Assembly: GCA_945866505.1 (NCBI GenBank) | Contig: CAMBHH010000011.1 | Location: 1-31,774 of the forward strand | DNA from: Flavobacterium psychrophilum | Lineage (GTDB): Bacteria; Bacteroidota; Bacteroidia; Flavobacteriales; Flavobacteriaceae | Direction of reading: 5' to 3' | DNA: 31,774 nucleotides | In this document: positions 24,262 to 31,774 of the stretch, one piece after another | How the letters are laid out: the number at the start of each line of letters is the position of its first letter | Position numbering within the stretch: the first letter of the stretch is position 1 | Position numbers and translations under genes: made by a program | The notes under the pieces: generated by a model | Seen by the model: the letters and a program-made list of their open reading frames with translations, nothing else | Databases searched by the model: none | What the model was told of the DNA's origin: nothing

Positions 24262-25698
24262 CTAAAATTGAAAATAAATAAACTGTTGTTCGGCTCCATT
24301 AAAATAGAAAATAGCAGCAATAATGAGATAATAAAAGCTCCATCGTAATGTTTTTGGCCATGATGAACCAAAATGGGCTATGCCATATTGATTTTGTCTT
24401 CCTATCCACTCGATTATAATAAACAGTCCGATGAATGCAAATAAAACCAAAGGAGTTACCGTTGGCGTGGTAAATAATGATTTCGTGAAAATCCCTGAAA
24501 TGTAGCTCAAAGCGTGTGTTACATTTTGTGCCCTGAAAAATATCCAAGCAAATACGGTAAGCGAAAATGTTACAATCATCAAGAACAATTCTTTAAAACT
24601 GGGCAATAATTTCCCTTGGGCTATGGTATCAAGATTATTTCTATGGGTATTAAAAATGATGGACGGCATAATATAAAGAGCATTGAGGAACCCCCAAATT
24701 ATGAATGTCCAATTGGCACCGTGCCAAAATCCACTTACAAGAAAAATAATAAAGGTGTTACGAACTTTCATCCAAGTACCTCCTTTACTGCCACCTAAGG
24801 GTATGTATAAATAATCTCTAAACCAGGTTGACAATGATATGTGCCATCTTCTCCAAAATTCGGCAATATCACGTGAGAAATAAGGAAAGGCAAAGTTTCG
24901 TAATAAATCGATTCCGAATAATCGTGCAGTACCGATTGCAATATCTGAATATCCTGAAAAATCACCATAGATTTGAAATGCAAAGAAAACCGCTCCTAAA
25001 ACTAAGTTACTTCCCGATTGATCTGCTGAATTATTGAAAATTTGATTGGCATAAGTGGCACATTGGTCTGCAATAACAACTTTCTTGAAAAGTCCCCACA
25101 AAATCTGTCGTAACCCATCAATAGCATTAGGATAATCAAAAGTCCTCTTTTTTTGAATTTGTGGTAATAGGTGCGTAGCTCTTTCTATCGGACCAGCCAC
25201 CAATAGTGGAAAGAAACTTACAAATACTGCATAATCGATAAAATCTTTTTCTGCTTTTATTCGATCTTTATAAATGTCAATTACATAAGAAAGTCCGTGA
25301 AAAGTGTAGAATGAAATCCCCACTGGAAGTATGACATTTATGGTGTAAGGATTCATTTTAAATCCAAAATTAGAAATCAATCCAGTAAACGAATCGATAA
25401 AAAAGTTATAATATTTGAATATTCCTAAAAATCCTAAATTGATACTTACACTTAAAATAAACCAGAACTTTTTTTCGATTTTGGTTTTGGCATCACACAT
25501 TTTCAAACCTGTGTAATAATCTAAAAGTGTAGAGAAAACAAGTAAAAATAAAAAACGCCAATCCCAACAAGCATAAAAAAAATAGCTAGAAACAAGCAAT
25601 AATATATTTTGAAGTTTCAAGTTTTTATTGAAAACAAACCAATAAAGCAAAAAAACTAGAGGTAGAAAAAATGCGAAATTTAGCGTATTAAAAAGCAT
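24262..25698 (-). CDS. MBOAT O-acyltransferase (AlgI/DltB-like)
   Basis: A 478-residue membrane protein with about ten helices. Family landmarks in order are LPVGISFYTFHGLSYVIDIY, FFPLLVAGPIERATHLLPQ, FQIYGDFSGYSDIAIG, EFWRRWHISLSTWFRDYLYI and the catalytic His326 in SGFWHGANWTF. The AlgI group has the same set and a similar length. It would pass an acetyl group from a cytoplasmic donor across the inner membrane to the SGNH partner encoded 2 bp downstream, leading to O-acetylation of the exported polysaccharide. There is a 107-bp gap to wzx upstream. Confidence 0.93.
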   Translation of the reverse strand: MLFNTLNFAFFLPLVFLLYWFVFNKNLKLQNILLLVSSYFFYACWDWRFLFLLVFSTLLDYYTGLKMCDAKTKIEKKFWFILSVSINLGFLGIFKYYNFFIDSFTGLISNFGFKMNPYTINVILPVGISFYTFHGLSYVIDIYKDRIKAEKDFIDYAVFVSFFPLLVAGPIERATHLLPQIQKKRTFDYPNAIDGLRQILWGLFKKVVIADQCATYANQIFNNSADQSGSNLVLGAVFFAFQIYGDFSGYSDIAIGTARLFGIDLLRNFAFPYFSRDIAEFWRRWHISLSTWFRDYLYIPLGGSKGGTWMKVRNTFIIFLVSGFWHGANWTFIIWGFLNALYIMPSIIFNTHRNNLDTIAQGKLLPSFKELFLMIVTFSLTVFAWIFFRAQNVTHALSYISGIFTKSLFTTPTVTPLVLFAFIGLFIIIEWIGRQNQYGIAHFGSSWPKTLRWSFYYLIIAAIFYFNGAEQQFIYFQF

Positions 25699-25805
25699 GC
25701 TAGTGATATAACTTTTTATTAAAATTTAATACAAATAATGTATTGTAGTATTTCAAAAAAAAATAGTGTTAGATTAAATATTCTGTTAAAAAAAGTACGC
25801 TCCAA

Positions 25806-27245
25806 TTATTGCTTTATGGTAAGAATCAATCGTGATAAACTCGATTTTAATAACTCATTTTCTAAAAAATAGAGCAAAGATGAATAAACTACAATTGCTG
25901 TCAGAACTTTAAATATAAAGCCATAAAGGATAGAAAAATCTACAAAAAAATTTAAACTCAAAATGACCAAACCCATCGCAAAAGAACCTAATATGGAGCT
26001 CTTTAAATTTATAAATACTTCTTCCCAATTTATTTCTAATTGTTTAATTACAACACTGTATGTGGGATAGAATAAAATAATACAAGCAATCAGATAACTC
26101 CAGGCCATACCATTTATTCCAAAGTTCACCCCAATACTAAAAGCTATAATCAAAACGAAATTCACATATAAGGAAATCTTGAAGGCAATATTTGATTTTC
26201 CTAAAGCATTATATATCATTCCATTCAAAAACGATATTGATTGTATGGTACCTACTAAACTTAAGATTGAGAGAAGAGGAATCATACCGGACCAATTTTT
26301 TCCGAAAAACAACAATACAAATTCTTTGGAAACTAATGATAAACAAATCATCATTGGAAAAGTAAGTAACGAAATGTATTTTATAATTTTTAAATAGTAT
26401 TGCTTTATAACCTTCACGTCCCCTTGTTTTTTTGAAAATGCAGGAAACATCACTTTGGTAATTACCGACGAAATATTTCGCAAGGGTAACAACATTAAGG
26501 TATAAGCTCTAGTATAAAGTCCTAATTCTGAACTTCCTAAAACACGTCCAATAATAAAATTGTCAAAATTTCGTGACCAATAATTTACTGTCGTGTCGCC
26601 CAAAACACTCAAACCTGTTTGAGACAATTCTTTAATTTTACTTTTTTTAAATACAAATGAGGGAGTCCAATCGGAATCAAACCAATACAATATTGAATTC
26701 ACACCAGCGGTCGCAATAGTCATCCATACGATTGACCAAACTCCGTAGTTATTAAATGCTAAATAAAAGGCAACTGAGTAGCCAATAATTATTGCAATCC
26801 AATTAAATATTACTTTTCTTTTGAACTTTAATTCGCGAACTAACAAATTAGATTGAACAGAAGTTAAGGAACAAATAATAAATGACAATGAAATTACCCT
26901 GATTAAAATGGTAAGTTCAGATTGTTTAAAAAAAATGCTAAATAATGGAGCAGTAAAGAAAAATAAAATATATAAAAACACTCCAATTGCCAAATTCAAC
27001 CAAAATACAGATGAAAAATGAAAATTATCAGCATCTTTTTTTTGAATTAATGCCACTCCAAAACCAAGGTCAATAAACAAAACAGCAAAATTGGTAAAAA
27101 TGGTTACCATTCCTACTAATCCAAAAACAGAGGGCAATAATATTCTAGCCAAATAAATACCAAAAATTAATAAAATAATTTGCGATAAAACTTGATCAAT
27201 AAAAGACCATTTTAATCCGTCTTTTACTTTGTTTTTTAAATTCAT
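25806..27245 (-). CDS. wzx: Wzx-type lipid-linked oligosaccharide flippase
   Basis: A 479-residue polytopic protein with about 12-14 membrane helices of the MOP/MATE-like superfamily (WzxC group). It begins LKNKVKDGLKWSFIDQVLSQ and has the conserved ARILLPSVFGLVGMVTIF near residues 35-55 and GRVLGSSELGLYTRAYTLML near residue 240. It would move the undecaprenyl-PP-linked repeat unit to the periplasm for polymerisation. I chose the ATG at 27245; a TTG at 27257 would add four residues. It is 31 bp from the GT56-like gene upstream. It is the only flippase in the window. Confidence 0.92.
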   Translation of the reverse strand: MNLKNKVKDGLKWSFIDQVLSQIILLIFGIYLARILLPSVFGLVGMVTIFTNFAVLFIDLGFGVALIQKKDADNFHFSSVFWLNLAIGVFLYILFFFTAPLFSIFFKQSELTILIRVISLSFIICSLTSVQSNLLVRELKFKRKVIFNWIAIIIGYSVAFYLAFNNYGVWSIVWMTIATAGVNSILYWFDSDWTPSFVFKKSKIKELSQTGLSVLGDTTVNYWSRNFDNFIIGRVLGSSELGLYTRAYTLMLLPLRNISSVITKVMFPAFSKKQGDVKVIKQYYLKIIKYISLLTFPMMICLSLVSKEFVLLFFGKNWSGMIPLLSILSLVGTIQSISFLNGMIYNALGKSNIAFKISLYVNFVLIIAFSIGVNFGINGMAWSYLIACIILFYPTYSVVIKQLEINWEEVFINLKSSILGSFAMGLVILSLNFFVDFSILYGFIFKVLTAIVVYSSLLYFLENELLKSSLSRLILTIKQ

Positions 27246-27276
27246 TTCTATTTTCAAGGTTATTGATAAAGGTGCA

Positions 27277-28521
27277 TTAACTTAGGATTTGAGACCATTT
27301 TGTTACGATATCGTTATTGAAAAAGTGCTCTTTAACTGCTAATTTATTATTTTTGGCTAGTTCTTTTTCAGAATTAAAATTTTCTATCAGCAAATCAAGT
27401 TTTAGGCTTAGTTCTGAAAAAGTATCTATTTCATAGTAAGTTAATTTTGCTTTTTTGAAAGTTTTATAGGGTAACCACGATCCTGTAATAACTATATTTG
27501 ACGCATACAATAATTCTAACATAGTGCTGCTCAAAGCATCAGATACAGGTGTATGAATAAAAATGTCCGATGCCAATCTTGAAACCGCCAACTCATCCTC
27601 AATAAAAAACTTTTCTAAAATTACATAAGAAGATCCTATTGGTTGCAAAACTTCGTACAGTTCTTTTTTGTATTTCTTTTTTTTATTTTCAGATATTGCG
27701 TAATTTAAGTTGATAATCAAATGTAATTTATCTTTATAACGACAATTTTTTAGAGCTGAAATTATTTTTATATGATTGTTAAAAGGACTTCCACTATGAC
27801 CAATTAATATATTTAATTTATCGGTAGCATAATCGAATTTCTTTTTAAAATCGGATATTTTCTCTATTCGTTCATAATTTATGTCCATTAGACTATAGAT
27901 TTTCTCCTCGATTGGAAACATTGAAACTTGGATTTTATCGTACAAATCTCGTCCAAATTTGGATAGTATTATTTCTCTTAATTCCATCGATTGGCAAGTG
28001 ATGACGGTAGATTGGTAAAGTGCTTTTTTTACAAAATAGAAATTCAAAAGATCGTTGGTTCTCAACAAATCTGACCCCCAAAAGGAACATACAATTTTTT
28101 TGTTTTTTGGCACAAGAAATAATTCTCGCAAATAACTGTATTGCATGAAATGAAAATGAAAAGTGTCAAATTCATTGAAATTTTTGTTTTGGATAAAAAA
28201 GGCTTTCGCTTCAATTTGTTTGGCAACAAAATGAAATGCTTTTGGTATTTTCCCTTCTACAAAAAGAATAAAAAAAAAGGTAGCGTGAAAATGTCTAGAA
28301 AACAAGCTAGATAAAAAAGCCCTTAGAATAATTAAGATTGACTTTTTTTTGATGATGTTTTTATTTTCATACATCCACGTGTCATTGTTTGAATCCTTGT
28401 TGATTTGGACATAGAATGGCGCAGTAATACAAAACGTAGCATCAAATTTTTTTAAAGAAGAATACAAAAAAGATAGAAAATTATTTTGTCCTAGACCTAA
28501 TACCAATATTTTTTTATTCAT
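27277..28521 (-). CDS. GT-B glycosyltransferase, resembles GT56 (WecF-like)
   Basis: A 414-residue protein with a GT-B look. Parts recall WecF, the Fuc4NAc transferase of enterobacterial common antigen: FHFHFMQYSYLRE, FWGSDLLR (compare WGADLYE), NILIGHSGSPFNNHIKIISAL (split here by its match to ILVGNSG..N.HI.AL) and a late region FFIEDELAVSRLASDIFIHT. If right, its donor would be a 4-acetamido-4,6-dideoxy sugar, matching the aminotransferase/acyltransferase pair at 21613-23330. General GT4 membership is the alternative. It has an ATG at 28521 and a 257-bp regulatory-looking gap upstream. Confidence 0.65.
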   Translation of the reverse strand: MNKKILVLGLGQNNFLSFLYSSLKKFDATFCITAPFYVQINKDSNNDTWMYENKNIIKKKSILIILRAFLSSLFSRHFHATFFFILFVEGKIPKAFHFVAKQIEAKAFFIQNKNFNEFDTFHFHFMQYSYLRELFLVPKNKKIVCSFWGSDLLRTNDLLNFYFVKKALYQSTVITCQSMELREIILSKFGRDLYDKIQVSMFPIEEKIYSLMDINYERIEKISDFKKKFDYATDKLNILIGHSGSPFNNHIKIISALKNCRYKDKLHLIINLNYAISENKKKKYKKELYEVLQPIGSSYVILEKFFIEDELAVSRLASDIFIHTPVSDALSSTMLELLYASNIVITGSWLPYKTFKKAKLTYYEIDTFSELSLKLDLLIENFNSEKELAKNNKLAVKEHFFNNDIVTKWSQILS

Positions 28522-28595
28522 AATTAGAATACTATTTTAAATAATATTTTATGCCAAAATAGTTAACTGTAACTAAATAATTATTGATTATTGAC

Positions 28596-28622
28596 AAAAG
28601 ATTTTAATTAAGAAAATCTTTT
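28596..28622. terminator. AT-rich hairpin with U-tract, attenuator or weak terminator
   Basis: AAAAGATTTT and AAAATCTTTT form a perfect 10-bp stem around AATTAAG. On the plus strand it is followed by TTT; on the minus strand the stem itself ends in TTTTG. It lies in the 257-bp gap between pglE and the GT56-like gene, so on the minus strand it could reduce read-through from pglE. The stem has only two G-C pairs, so terminator strength would be low. Confidence 0.4.
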
Positions 28623-28684
28623 TTTACTCTAAAGACTCCTTTTATTTGGTTTATAAAAAAGCTTCGCTAAAGGTAGTCCCATTT

Positions 28685-28710
28685 ATTACATTAATATTTG
28701 TTAATGTAAT
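28685..28710. other. Perfect inverted repeat, possible operator or hairpin
   Basis: ATTACATTAA, a loop TATTTG, then TTAATGTAAT: a perfect 10-bp inverted repeat about 70 bp downstream of the pglE stop. It has no U-tract on the minus strand, so a protein-binding palindrome or RNA hairpin is as likely as a terminator. Confidence 0.4.
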
Positions 28711-28717
28711 TCACCTA

Positions 28718-28773
28718 TCTATAAATTAATAAAATTTTCTATAAATTAGGAATTAAATCAATTATCTATAAAT
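28718..28773. repeat. Three direct repeats TCTATAAAT
   Basis: TCTATAAAT occurs at 28718-28726, 28738-28746 and 28765-28773, with 20 and 27 bp between starts, just after the pglE stop codon (28779). The first two copies extend to TCTATAAATTA. The repeats stand beside the inverted repeat at 28685. They may be binding sites or only AT-rich coincidence. Confidence 0.35.
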
Positions 28774-28778
28774 GCTGG

Positions 28779-30041
28779 CTATGTGGTTTTTAGTCCGTTT
28801 TTCGTAAAAAAATTAACGAGCACATTGTCTTCAAACAATTTTTGATTGATGGGGAAAATCGACTTGATTGTACTTTTCTTTTTTGTTGTAAAAACACTCT
28901 GGACAACCGTCTTAATTCTTGCCTTGTCTTCATCGGTGGTGTTTGATCCAGAAGGTAAGCACAGTCCTGTTGCAAATATACTTTCTGCAATGTTAGTGCC
29001 ATAATAGGGATATTCTCTATGCAATGGTTGCAAATGCAAAGGTTTCCAAAGCAGTCGTGACTCGATGTTTTTAGCCTCAAACGCCAAACGCAAATCATTA
29101 CAATCGATTCCGTTGGTTTCAGCTGGATTTATAGTTATTACGGACAACCAATGATTAGAAAAATAATCTTTATTTGGGGTTTCATATACATAAACGCCTG
29201 GAATATCCTCAAATAATTGCTTATAAAAAGCCTGCATTTTCCTTCTTAAATAAACGTGCTGATCTAAAACCTCCATTTGACCTCGACCTATAGATGCACT
29301 AATATTACTTAACCTGTAATTGTAGCCAATTTGTGAATGTTCATAATGAACGGCATCATCTTTAGATTGTGAAGCTAGGAAAATGGTTTTGGACTTAATG
29401 TCCTTTGAATGACAAATTAAGGCTCCGCCGCCAGAAGTAGTAATGATTTTATTACCATTAAAAGACAAAATACTTATATCTCCAAAAACACCGCATTTTT
29501 GACCCTTGTACGAACTTCCTAATGCTTCTGCTGCGTCTTCCAATATTGGAATATCATATTTATCGGCAATAGATCGTATGGTTTCTATTTTATAAGGATT
29601 GCCATATAAATGGACTGTGATTATCGCTTTTGGTTTTTTGCCCAATTTGATTCGATCAATAATTGCCTCTTCTAGTCTGATCGGGCAAATGTTCCAAGTG
29701 TCTAATTCACTATCTATAAAAACGGGTGTGGCATTAAGATACAAAATAGGATTTGCAGATGCTACAAATGTTAATGACTGACAAATTACTTCATCACCCG
29801 ATTGCACTCCGAGTTGAATCAATCCTAAATGAATGGCTGCTGTACCAGAAGATACTGAAGTTACTTGAACATTATCACCCAAATAGGATTCTAAATTACT
29901 TTCAAATAAATCTATGTTTTTCCCAATTGGAGCAACCCAATTGCTATCAAAAGCTTCTTTGATATATTTTTGCTCATTTCCTCCCATATGAGGAGAAGAT
30001 AAAAATATTTTGTTATTATTATTATTATTATTATTATTCAA
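28779..30041 (-). CDS. pglE: UDP-4-amino-sugar aminotransferase (PglE-like)
   Basis: A 420-residue PLP enzyme of the DegT family with strong resemblance to Campylobacter PglE: KIFLSSPHMGGNEQKYIKEA, SNWVAPIGKNI, SSGTAAIHLGL, LTFVASANPILYLNATPVFI, LYGNPYKIETI, LEDAAEALGSSYKG, the PLP lysine in FNGNKIITTSGGGAL, IGYNYRLSNISASIG and LCLPSGSNTTDED. It should aminate UDP-4-keto-6-deoxy-GlcNAc. PglE ends soon after the last motif; here about 30 extra C-terminal residues follow. The start is uncertain: a GTG at 30098 would add 19 residues (YFYRKFILIILRCK) unlike the family, so I prefer the TTG at 30041, followed at once by nine Asn codons. It is the first gene of the minus-strand cluster. Confidence 0.88.
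   Translation of the reverse strand: MNNNNNNNNNKIFLSSPHMGGNEQKYIKEAFDSNWVAPIGKNIDLFESNLESYLGDNVQVTSVSSGTAAIHLGLIQLGVQSGDEVICQSLTFVASANPILYLNATPVFIDSELDTWNICPIRLEEAIIDRIKLGKKPKAIITVHLYGNPYKIETIRSIADKYDIPILEDAAEALGSSYKGQKCGVFGDISILSFNGNKIITTSGGGALICHSKDIKSKTIFLASQSKDDAVHYEHSQIGYNYRLSNISASIGRGQMEVLDQHVYLRRKMQAFYKQLFEDIPGVYVYETPNKDYFSNHWLSVITINPAETNGIDCNDLRLAFEAKNIESRLLWKPLHLQPLHREYPYYGTNIAESIFATGLCLPSGSNTTDEDKARIKTVVQSVFTTKKKSTIKSIFPINQKLFEDNVLVNFFTKNGLKTT
30015..30038 (-). repeat. (AAT)8 trinucleotide microsatellite at the pglE start
   Basis: Eight perfect AAT units on the minus strand (ATT on the plus strand), followed by AAC, encode nine asparagines directly after the TTG start codon of pglE. 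Unit gain or loss would change only the number of asparagines, not the frame, but could change mRNA structure around the start site. Confidence 0.9.
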
Positions 30042-30210
30042 CTTACAACGTAATATAATTAAAATAAATTTTCTGTAAAAATATAAAAATACTGACACAA
30101 TAAGGAATTATTCTATAAAATTAATTATTTGGTAACATCATTCCAATCAAAGGATGAACTCTTTAAAAAGTATAAGTTCAAGTTTAGGTGTAACAAATAA
30201 AAATATGGTA

Positions 30211-30240
30211 CAATAAAAAGGCCGCCAAAATTGGCGGCCT
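30211..30240 (-). terminator. Intrinsic terminator of the T9SS cargo gene
   Basis: AGGCCGCC and GGCGGCCT pair perfectly around an AATTTT loop (8 bp, up to 10 with the A-T pairs), followed on the minus strand by TTTTTATTG. It starts 29 bp after the stop codon at 30269. It separates the surface-protein gene from the polysaccharide cluster that begins with pglE. Confidence 0.9.
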
Positions 30241-30268
30241 GATTACAGCTTTTGATTGAAATCAAAAG

Positions 30269-31774
30269 TTACTTTTTAATTAATTTTTTAGTAATTACTT
30301 CATTGTTTGAAGGATTTACTAATCTAACAATATAGATTCCTTTTTTCAAAGAAGAAACATTTTCGTTGATAGTGTTTGCGTTTCCTTGCAATTTAACCAA
30401 TCTTGGGCTAACTACTGCATTACCATCTAATGAATAGATACCGATTTCAAGAACTCCCGCTTTTGCAGTGGTAATATCTATACTGAAATCGCTAGATACT
30501 GGGTTAGGATAAACCTCAGTAGCACTTACAACATCACTTCTCATTTTAGAAGTAGAAACACAAGCGCCAGTAGTCAAAGTCAAGGATTTAGCTACTAAGC
30601 TTGTTCCAACTCCGTTTTTAGCGGCAATAGTAAGAGTTTTTTTAGCAGCAGCTGTAGGAGCCACTAATCCGTTGTAAACTACTGTAAACATTAGGTCAGA
30701 TGTTTCTAATACGTTAGTATTATTCATCGGTGCACTAGCAGATGTTACTAAAGAACCTACTGGAGCAGTAATGATATAAGAACTAGCTAATACTGAAGGA
30801 GTAATAGTATAATCATAAGAACCACCTGAACCACATACTAATAGTATTTGCCCTACTACAGAAGTAGGAGCAGCAGGAAGAGCAGCAGCTAACGATAAAT
30901 ATTTAAAAGTAGATGCAGCATTTACACCCACGTTTACGGTTGAAGAAGATCCAATTGCGTTTACAGCTTTTACACCAATGAATAGTGACTTAGCACCTGG
31001 AGTAACACCAGCGAAGTTCACTGTAATTATATTAGAATTTCCGCCAGAGATTTGGTTTACACCAGCTGGCAATTCCCAAGTGTAAGAAGAAGCCAAAGGA
31101 GATGCAGTAGCAGTCAACGTAAATGGAGTAGTTGTACCTACAAATTTACCAATAGCAGTAACTGCAGCAGTTGTACTAACCGCATCGTTAGTCATTTTTA
31201 TAGCTGAAGGTGCAGCAGGTCTAGCAGCTGTCAAGGTCAACAATTTAGCTTGTGAAGTAGTTGTAGGATTAACAGCAGTAGCGTTAGAAGTCAAAGAAAC
31301 ACCAACACCATTTATAGATCTAACACCTATTCTCAACACATTTGTAGAAACAGGAACAGCAGTAGTTGTCATATAATTAAATGTATTACTACTAGTTACA
31401 CCAGCGAAGTCTACAGTTATTACGTTTGATGTTGAAGTTGTAATAGGGAAAGCAGGATCAACAGTAACACCATTTACTTGTGTGAAAGCTTCACCTACTG
31501 CATTAGCTTTAAAAACACCTACTGAACCATCTTGAACACTGGTAGCAGTAGTATTAGAAGATGATGTAGCCATATAACCTCCGATAGGAGCAACAAGTAC
31601 ACCATTTGGAAGTTTACCACCTACTACAAATCTTGAAGCTGTAGCAATTCTAATTCCAGAAGTATAAGTTGTAACTATAACTTGGTAATATTGATTTCCT
31701 ACTGCAGTTGGTCTAGAACCTGGAACAGTGAAAGGGAAAGTACCATAAAAAGCTGTTGTAGGAGATCCTACCAC
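30269..31774 (-). CDS. Type IX-secreted surface protein, 5' end missing
   Basis: The last 501 residues of a larger protein; no start is present because the gene enters from the right edge. Three repeats of about 100 residues lie at about 100-190, 200-300 and 305-402. Each has a hydrophobic strand such as ITVDFAGVT or ITVNFAGVTPG, then IGVRSINGVG, IGVKAVNAIG or IAAKNGVG, and the first two end in a PAAPS/PAAPT linker, in the manner of PKD-like or fibronectin-like beta domains. Residues 415-501 are a type A T9SS sorting domain: VYPNPVSSDFSID, LEIGIYSLDGN, and LKKGIYIVRLVN ending in KKLIKK. It would be exported by the Por/Gld system and released or anchored at the cell surface. The sequence is rich in T, A, S and V and less AT-rich than its neighbours. 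It ends at a strong terminator. Confidence 0.9.
   Translation of the reverse strand: MVGSPTTAFYGTFPFTVPGSRPTAVGNQYYQVIVTTYTSGIRIATASRFVVGGKLPNGVLVAPIGGYMATSSSNTTATSVQDGSVGVFKANAVGEAFTQVNGVTVDPAFPITTSTSNVITVDFAGVTSSNTFNYMTTTAVPVSTNVLRIGVRSINGVGVSLTSNATAVNPTTTSQAKLLTLTAARPAAPSAIKMTNDAVSTTAAVTAIGKFVGTTTPFTLTATASPLASSYTWELPAGVNQISGGNSNIITVNFAGVTPGAKSLFIGVKAVNAIGSSSTVNVGVNAASTFKYLSLAAALPAAPTSVVGQILLVCGSGGSYDYTITPSVLASSYIITAPVGSLVTSASAPMNNTNVLETSDLMFTVVYNGLVAPTAAAKKTLTIAAKNGVGTSLVAKSLTLTTGACVSTSKMRSDVVSATEVYPNPVSSDFSIDITTAKAGVLEIGIYSLDGNAVVSPRLVKLQGNANTINENVSSLKKGIYIVRLVNPSNNEVITKKLIKK

Noticed and set aside
30015..30038. Phase-variable on/off switch by the AAT repeat
   Set aside because: The unit is three bases long and in frame, so gain or loss cannot switch the frame; only graded effects are possible.
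1..31774. CRISPR arrays, tRNA or rRNA genes, insertion sequences or transposase genes
   Set aside because: No regularly spaced repeats, no tRNA-like cloverleaf sequence, and no transposase motif were seen; the rearrangement traces at 16225 and 1690-3406 have no mobile element beside them.

Overview
The window looks like chromosomal DNA of a Flavobacterium-type member of the Bacteroidota. It is strongly AT-rich (roughly one third G+C by eye). The protein at the right edge ends in a type IX secretion sorting domain, a system confined to this phylum. Several genes have TTG starts and weak or absent Shine-Dalgarno sequences, and promoter-like TAnnTTTG motifs occur.

Layout. Left edge (1-1331): a KirBac-type potassium channel gene cut by the window end, divergent from a YkgJ-family cysteine-cluster gene. 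Then 1332-3660 is a gene-poor stretch with two tandem, similarly truncated DUF547-like genes and three possible decayed reading frames on the opposite strand. From 3661 to 6819 are wza (outer-membrane export lipoprotein) and wzc (chain-length regulator and tyrosine kinase) on the plus strand. Convergent to them, from 30041 down to 7006 on the minus strand, is a long and mostly tightly packed polysaccharide cluster of 21 genes, many overlapping by 1-11 bp. At the right edge a type IX-secreted surface protein gene ends in a strong intrinsic terminator.

How the genes work together. pglE (start of the cluster), pglD and pglC (its end) resemble the bacillosamine pathway. They would make UDP-diNAcBac and place it on undecaprenyl phosphate as the first sugar. 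About seven glycosyltransferases (six GT4/GT56-like, one GT2) would extend the repeat unit. A second DegT aminotransferase/NeuD acetyltransferase pair would make another 4-acetamido-4,6-dideoxy sugar. Wzx would flip the unit, a Wzy-like membrane protein would polymerise it, and Wzc/Wza would control length and export. Decorating enzymes include an MBOAT plus SGNH O-acetylation pair, an OafA-type acyltransferase, a NodB-type deacetylase, a GNAT, and an unusual CapA plus ATP-grasp pair that may add an amide-linked group. The nucleotide-sugar dehydratases these pathways need are not in the window.

Most notable points: the GT2-CapA-ATP-grasp-GT4-GT4 block; a vestigial 5' end of a glycosyltransferase gene that records a rearrangement inside the cluster; the duplicated, truncated DUF547 genes; and an (AAT)8 microsatellite directly after the probable start codon of pglE.
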